From contig JADNYV010000061.1 in the NCBI GenBank assembly GCA_015501055.1, positions 62,001 through 126,000 of the forward strand: DNA of 64,000 nucleotides, in the 5' to 3' direction. Shown piece after piece: positions 59,552 through 64,000 of the stretch (its first letter is position 1; each line of letters opens with the position of its first letter). The position numbers and the translations under genes are program-made. The notes under the pieces are model-generated. The model was not told the origin of the DNA, did no database searches, and saw only the letters and a program-made list of their open reading frames with translations. This DNA comes from Mucidula mucida. Taxonomy: Eukaryota > Basidiomycota > Agaricomycetes > Agaricales > Physalacriaceae.

Positions 59552-59820
59552 ATGCGCGTCGAACTCGCCACTGCGGTACTCGCCACCACGATCACTGAGG
59601 TACGATTCTTGAGGTAGACAACGTGTTTGAGTGCCTTACCCCAAAGATTTTTAGGAAGACCAGATGCATGGAGAAGTGCGCGAACACGCTCGAGAGCAGT
59701 GCGGTTGAACCGCTCCGCAATGCCGTTGTGCTCCGGAGTATCGTGAACCGTCAGATTCCTCTTCGTCCCTTGTGCCGCCAAATGCGCGTCAAACTCGCCA
59801 CTGCGGTACTCGCCACCACA
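59367..59820. repeat. 227 bp tandem duplication in integrase
   Basis: 59367-59593 and 59594-59820 are two adjacent copies. Five differences were counted, all CpG versus TpG/CpA transitions. 227 is not a multiple of 3, so the duplication separates the two pol frames. Confidence 0.9.
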
Positions 59821-60588
59821 ATCACTGTGGAGCTCGCGGACCTTCTTCCCAAATTGCGTGTCCAGCCAAGCCTCAAACTCTTTGTAGCTGTCGAAGGTCT
59901 CGTCCTTCGTACGCTGGAGATATACTGCAGAGTATTGCGAGCAGTCGTCGGTGAAGGAGACATAGTACTCCTTGTGCTGTGGGGTTTGGACGGGAGATGG
60001 ACCCCAAAGGTCCAAATGAATGGTATCGCCAATATTTTTCGCTCGCGCGCGCTCGCTGACCTTCTTGATAGGTTTCCGTGTCTGTTTCCCGTACTCGCAT
60101 GAGTTGCAGGATTTCCGGAATGGCTTGGTTTCGTCAAGGATGATGCCTTCAACGTGGCCATCCTTCACCAATTGTTTGGCAGCATCGGGGGAAATGTGTC
60201 CGAGCATTTCGTGGAGCTCGTTGAGTGTAACAGTGATGGGAGACTCGGTGACTGCATAAGCGCGAGGTACGTCTGTTTCCGTCTTGTAGAGTCCCGCCCT
60301 AACCGGGAGAACACCCAATAGCTTGTCCTTCTTGTCGAAGATGCGCGCTTCGCTGCCCCAAAACCACATGGAATATCCCGCCGCCGTGATTTTGCTTATC
60401 GAGAGCAGAGTGACTCCCAGCTTTGGCGCATAAAGTATGTCACGCGCTAGGATGCGCGTCGTTTCGCCCGATTTGCTGCCAGAAAGGTACACATGCATGT
60501 CTTCCTTCCCAACAGCCTGGAACTTTCCTTGGTCGGCGGTGGTAATGGAGCGGGGTTTAATAGGAGTATAGTTGAACAACCTGTGGGG
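59521..60588 (-). CDS. copia integrase (frame interrupted at both ends)
   Basis: In the same frame as gag-protease but after its UAG stop. It contains the zinc-binding HHCC region (LHEMLGHISPDAAKQLV, then CNSCEYGKQ) and the DDE core (DTIHLDLWGPSP, FTDDCSQYS, ELHSDCGGEYRS, HNGIAERFNRT). It ends 31 codons into the second duplicate unit in the wrong frame. The catalytic residues are all present. Confidence 0.9.
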   Translation of the reverse strand, partial: PHRLFNYTPIKPRSITTADQGKFQAVGKEDMHVYLSGSKSGETTRILARDILYAPKLGVTLLSISKITAAGYSMWFWGSEARIFDKKDKLLGVLPVRAGLYKTETDVPRAYAVTESPITVTLNELHEMLGHISPDAAKQLVKDGHVEGIILDETKPFRKSCNSCEYGKQTRKPIKKVSERARAKNIGDTIHLDLWGPSPVQTPQHKEYYVSFTDDCSQYSAVYLQRTKDETFDSYKEFEAWLDTQFGKKVRELHSDCGGEYRSGEFDAHLAAQGTKRNLTVHDTPEHNGIAERFNRTALERVRALLHASGLPKNLWGKALKHVVYLKNRTSVIVVASTAVASSTRIWRHKGRRGI

Positions 60589-62118
60589 CTAACAGGTCAT
60601 ATGGTGCGATGCGCCTGAGTCAAAGAGTTCGACATCAGGCTCGTGTGGAAGTGTGGAAGCGGCCGCGAGGTACACCGTTCCGAAGGTGCGTGTGAAGGGT
60701 TCGTCGCCTTCATCTCTAACCACTTCTCCTTCCTTCAGCTCCTCCCAGTCCTCCAGATCGGGGATTTCTTCTTGCGCGTTGATATCACTGAAGACGTCGG
60801 ACTCCACATCGGGTATGTTCTCTCTTTCGTCTCCAGAAAATTCCATAGTGTCTGATACGTTTCTCAGCAATGGCAGACTCTCGCTGTCTGACTCGTCGTC
60901 ATCGGAGTCGTACTCGGAGGTGTCGAGAAGTGCGGGAATAGATTCGTTGTCAGAGTCTTCGTCGGTGGAGGGGATAGATGGGGATGTGAGGGCTTCATCA
61001 GAAGCCTCGGAAGGTACGTCGTCTTGAGCACCATCGAGTGTAATGTGCTCATCAAAGAAATAAAGGCCTGCAAGACCTTCAAGCTGTTCTGCGGAGTCCC
61101 GGACATACTCAGTCCCAGGCTCAACATACCCTCCTAGATTCTGCTCGACTTCCTCCGTCCAGTCGTCAAGCTCGGAGTCGTGATCGTCAGCATTGGCATA
61201 CCAAACGCCATCCTCGTGGTCCGTGACCTTGTTGGCTGAGTCGTCCGACTTCCCCTTCCCTTTTCCTTTCCCTCGGGGACCCTTCCCTTCCTTCCCACCT
61301 CCCTTCGCCCAGCACTCCGCCTTGATGTGACCCTTCTTGTGGCAGTTATAACACTCCACATTTTTACTCCTCCTCTGCTGACCACTCGTGTTACCGCCGT
61401 TTGCGTTGAACACGGCTTCTTTTGCCTCCTTCGGACGTGCCTTGATTGCACGACGGTCAGCCTCGTTGCTGATACCGCGGACGTAGGTGTCGACACTGAG
61501 AGGTGTTGCGAGGAGGGATGATGCTGCCATGAGCGCAGCGAGATACGGGTCGTAGGATGTGGGAAGTGAGCCGAGGAGTATAGCGACGAAGTTGTCGTCG
61601 CCCGGGTCTGCACCCATCGCGATAAGATCCTCGTGAATGGCCTGCAGCTTGGCGAGGTGAGTCTTCACATCACCATTTTCTGTGCATCGTTCGTCCTGAA
61701 GCTTGAGGCGCAGGTCAACAACCATTATTTGTGAGCGCTTTTCGAACTCAGCTTTGACCTTTGCCCACATCAACGCCGCCGTCGCTTCACCCTTCACCTT
61801 CAAGAACAACGCATCCGAGATTGTCGATGCGATGCCTTGCTTGACGATGGCCTGCTCCGACCGCCATGCTCGGTTCTTGACATCCCACTTGTCGAGAGCC
61901 TCCTGCTCCGCCGTTGTGACGGCCTTTGGATCTGCGGGGACCGGCTTCGTACCAGCTGGACTTGTTGTGGTGAGCTCCAGGTGGTGCCCAAGTATTGCAG
62001 CATCGGCTGCGAATACAAAGCGGTCGCGGTAGAGGACGTAGTTCGTACCATCCGCCTTGCAGTGCGGGATACGAGCGAACAGATCGTTGAGCTGTTTTGT
62101 GTTGGTGGTGGTCGACAT
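60589..62118 (-). CDS. copia gag and protease
   Basis: 509 codons. N-terminal capsid region (WAKVKAEFEKRS, LGSLPTSYDPYLAAL), a CCHC zinc knuckle (CYNCHKKGHIKAEC), a long acidic Ser/Asp-rich stretch, and the protease active site LFDSGAS. The stop TAG (60589-60591) comes 7 codons after that motif, and the frame on the other side is open without shift. The start ATG at 62118 is 73 bp from the 5' LTR. Confidence 0.92.
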   Translation of the reverse strand: MSTTTNTKQLNDLFARIPHCKADGTNYVLYRDRFVFAADAAILGHHLELTTTSPAGTKPVPADPKAVTTAEQEALDKWDVKNRAWRSEQAIVKQGIASTISDALFLKVKGEATAALMWAKVKAEFEKRSQIMVVDLRLKLQDERCTENGDVKTHLAKLQAIHEDLIAMGADPGDDNFVAILLGSLPTSYDPYLAALMAASSLLATPLSVDTYVRGISNEADRRAIKARPKEAKEAVFNANGGNTSGQQRRSKNVECYNCHKKGHIKAECWAKGGGKEGKGPRGKGKGKGKSDDSANKVTDHEDGVWYANADDHDSELDDWTEEVEQNLGGYVEPGTEYVRDSAEQLEGLAGLYFFDEHITLDGAQDDVPSEASDEALTSPSIPSTDEDSDNESIPALLDTSEYDSDDDESDSESLPLLRNVSDTMEFSGDERENIPDVESDVFSDINAQEEIPDLEDWEELKEGEVVRDEGDEPFTRTFGTVYLAAASTLPHEPDVELFDSGASHHMTC

Positions 62119-62177
62119 AGCGAGAGATTACGAGCGGGAGGGTAGCAAGTTATATGAGGATTGATTCAGGCAAGGTC

Positions 62178-62190
62178 GGGGCCCATAACC
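62178..62190 (-). other. primer binding site (half-tRNA type)
   Basis: GGTTATGGGCCCC on the minus strand directly after the 5' LTR. It matches, with one difference, the complement of the anticodon loop of initiator methionine tRNA (GGGCTCATAACC) and not a tRNA 3' end. This is the arrangement of the Drosophila copia element, which uses a 5' half tRNA as primer. Confidence 0.65.
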
Positions 62191-62535
62191 TGTGAGAATT
62201 GGACGATAAAACGAGGGCAAATGCACTGATGAATTCATCTCGAGTATATCCTCTTTATACAACTTGACGAGCACCGTACTACGAAACTGGCAGTAGACAC
62301 GAAGACCTGTAAACTAAATGACTGAGAATGCTAAGTAAGACTGCTGGAAACCATTGGTAAGTAAATTGAACTACGGGATAAGAAACAAACGGAAAACATA
62401 TGAAGTGGCGGATTCGCGAGTTGAGTCCAGATTTAGAATGTGGATCCCGGAATGAATCGGTGGATCCACAAGAGAAGACGCGTCACGTCAACGCGTTTGT
62501 GAGGACCGTTGGTCCGTCTGGCTTGAATGCCAACA
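62191..62535 (-). repeat. 5' LTR of the copia element
   Basis: 345 bp; right-hand target duplication GCCGG at 62536-62540. Confidence 0.95.
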
Positions 62536-62649
62536 GCCGGAAGGTCTTGCAAAAACCATTATCAGTTGCTAGTAAACATTATATAGTAAGCCTTCTTTCA
62601 ACTGCCTTTGTTGCCCTTGTATTGAACATATTCTTTAACAGGCTTTCCC

Positions 62650-63405
62650 GTGAATACCACAACATCCAATATTGAACTATGCCCAAAATGTTGTGCATCA
62701 ATTGTGTTGACTTCATACAGGCTACCTTTTAAACAGGACTTCACTAGAGTGTATTGCAACCCTTTTACCACAAATAAATCCTCCATAGAACGCAGCTTGA
62801 GCAACATGTCTGCTGAGTTAGCAACACTGACCGAGGAAATCAAGTTATTGGTTAGTGCACTAAAGATACACCACACCCATCTCGAGAGATATATCCATTA
62901 CACCACATGTTTCATTCAATTATCCCCCATCTGCCAACTTCCTACCAAAGTCCTTGGTATCATCTTTGCCGCGGCGTGTACTTCTTTTCAAAAGACTGAA
63001 TACAGAACCCCGCTTTTCATCAGCCTTGTTTGCTCAAAATGGTGTGACATTTCCCTTTCCATGCCTGTCCTGTGGACAAACATCTATATCGCACCTTATT
63101 CACATACAGCTTGTGTACCTGTGTACCAACATTATCTCCAGCGCTGCGGAAGGATTCCAATTTGCATCAAGGTGGAAATTCCTGTCAAAGTCCACCCTCA
63201 TCTGTATGATGACAATGGTGATCATCCCTCCGGACTGATCTACAAGAATCATGTTGATGTTATGGCCGATGTCTATGAGAGCTCTGCTCAGTGGAGGCAT
63301 GCCAAGTTTTATATAAACCTCGCAGGTATCAAACTTTTACAAGATCTTTCTGGTCTCTGGGCCGATGACACGGAGCAGTTGGAGGCACCCAATCTCAATT
63401 CCTAG
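62650..63405 (+). pseudogene. T2 F-box protein, copy F (truncated)
   Basis: T2 N-terminus (SNIELCPKCCASIVLTSY), F-box (SPICQLPTKVLGIIFAAAC, FISLVCSKWCDISL, VLWTNIYIAP) and part of the C-terminal domain up to about residue 240 (QWRHAKFYINLAG). Similarity ends near 63330 and a stop follows at 63403-63405. The usual start ATG is replaced: the equivalent codon in GTGAATACC is AAT. The copia element inserted about 110 bp upstream. More AT-rich and more diverged than the copies at 4 and 10 kb. Confidence 0.75.
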
Positions 63406-63542
63406 CCAGGTAACCTAGCCTACAAAGTATGAGCAAGACTCGATACAGTAGGCTAGGTAAACCGGCAGCAATAAAAAGCGTGAACATCTTTTGGCCATGT
63501 TTGGCACAGTCGGATCAGTCGGTCCGTAAGCTATTATACCAT

Positions 63543-64000
63543 ATGCGGATGGCGAAATCCGATGCCTTTCTTCTGACAAGCAAGACGTCAATCCGTACGG
63601 GTACCCCTTCTTCCTCGCGCCCATCTGGGTTCGGAATGCTCAATAAATCATATTCTACACCAAATCTGCGGCGTCTTGCGCCGGAATCGGTTGGGCAACA
63701 CATCTTCTCCTTCTCTGGCACGGCAGCCCAAATCCGTTCTATACACTGCGGACACGCCGTCGCGCGTCGGCAGGGATGGGATCGTTCATCCCGGATTGAA
63801 TCGTTCACCATCTCCCATGCAGATTGATGCTCCCGGCGCGTCGTTTGATCCCTGCCCATCGCCCATCACTGATGTAGCAGATGCACATCCATCTCCATCA
63901 CCAAATACAACGAGCCTCCAAGCCGACGTGGATATGGATCAGACTGGTCTTGAGAGTGTAATGCCTGAGCCAGACCCTCCCTTCCCACCCTCTTCCTCCA
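63543..64000 (+). CDS. 5' part of an unrecognised Ser/Pro-rich protein gene
   Basis: Start MRMAKSDAFLLTSK at 63543, or MAK at 63549. A frame-consistent join across a short candidate intron (63690-63726, GT-AG, only 37 bp) links LRRLAPES to KSVLYTADTPSR and then to a Pro/Ser/Asp-rich stretch (NRSPSPMQIDAPG, DADVDMDQTG-like) open to the window edge. No family is recognised. The consistent frame and composition shift suggest a real gene, probably continuing beyond 64000. Confidence 0.45.

Larger units (their letters stand above)
56743..62535 (-). mobile_element. Ty1/copia LTR retrotransposon (5793 bp)
   Basis: A complete element on the minus strand with two 345 bp LTRs, TG...CA ends, and a 5 bp target duplication GCCGG (56738-56742 and 62536-62540). 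Order in element direction: gag, protease, integrase, reverse transcriptase, RNase H, the copia (Pseudoviridae) order. The two LTRs differ at 8 positions, all transitions. The body carries a UAG codon after protease and a 227 bp tandem duplication that shifts frame in integrase. It is therefore probably inactive. Confidence 0.95.

Overview
The window is nuclear DNA of a basidiomycete fungus, most likely an Agaricomycete. Genes are split by many introns of about 45-60 bp. The gene set includes a fungal flavin-dependent halogenase, Zn2Cys6 and F-box/WD40 proteins and Hop1, and the mobile elements are a hAT element and a Ty1/copia element of fungal type. Gene models were assembled by hand from splice-site consensus and frame continuity. 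The main ones close exactly in frame: halogenase 527 aa, Zn2Cys6 factor 935 aa, Cdc4-like 914 aa, cyclophilin 156 aa, CDF transporter 395 aa, D-aminoacyl-tRNA deacylase 180 aa, WD40-only paralogue 389 aa, Hop1 800 aa.

Layout. 0.3-14.0 kb is an F-box gene nursery. A two-gene module (type T2, an F-box protein with an N-terminal CxxC, followed on the same strand by type T1, an F-box-like protein) is present in several copies, nearly all with a decayed T2. Copy B of T1 is intact; copies A and C are broken. 14.6-20.9 kb holds a flavin-dependent halogenase and a Zn2Cys6 transcription factor, both on the minus strand. 20.9-25.9 kb is a 5.1 kb stretch with no recognisable gene. 26.0-42.8 kb is a housekeeping block: Cdc4-like F-box/WD40 protein, PPIL1-type cyclophilin, a broken F-box gene, a cation diffusion facilitator, D-aminoacyl-tRNA deacylase, a WD40-only paralogue of the Cdc4-like gene without its F-box, and the meiotic axis protein Hop1.

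43-53 kb is rearranged DNA: partial intron-containing Hop1 copies, a fourth T1/T2 module (inverted relative to copy A, with an intact T1), two remnants of a third F-box family, an aerolysin-like gene with an in-frame stop, and degenerate tandem repeats. 53.7-62.5 kb is mobile DNA: a hAT element with an 8 bp target duplication and a deleted catalytic core, then 8 bp further on a full-length Ty1/copia element with 345 bp LTRs and a 5 bp target duplication. The window ends with another broken T2 gene and the start of an unrecognised gene.

How the parts relate. The F-box proteins are expected SCF ubiquitin-ligase substrate adaptors, and the T1/T2 families show birth-and-death evolution by DNA-level duplication. 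The halogenase and the Zn2Cys6 factor could be a small specialised-metabolism locus with its regulator; no other biosynthetic gene is visible. The WD40-only paralogue could interfere with its Cdc4-like relative. All functional statements come from recognised motifs and family knowledge; no database search was possible.
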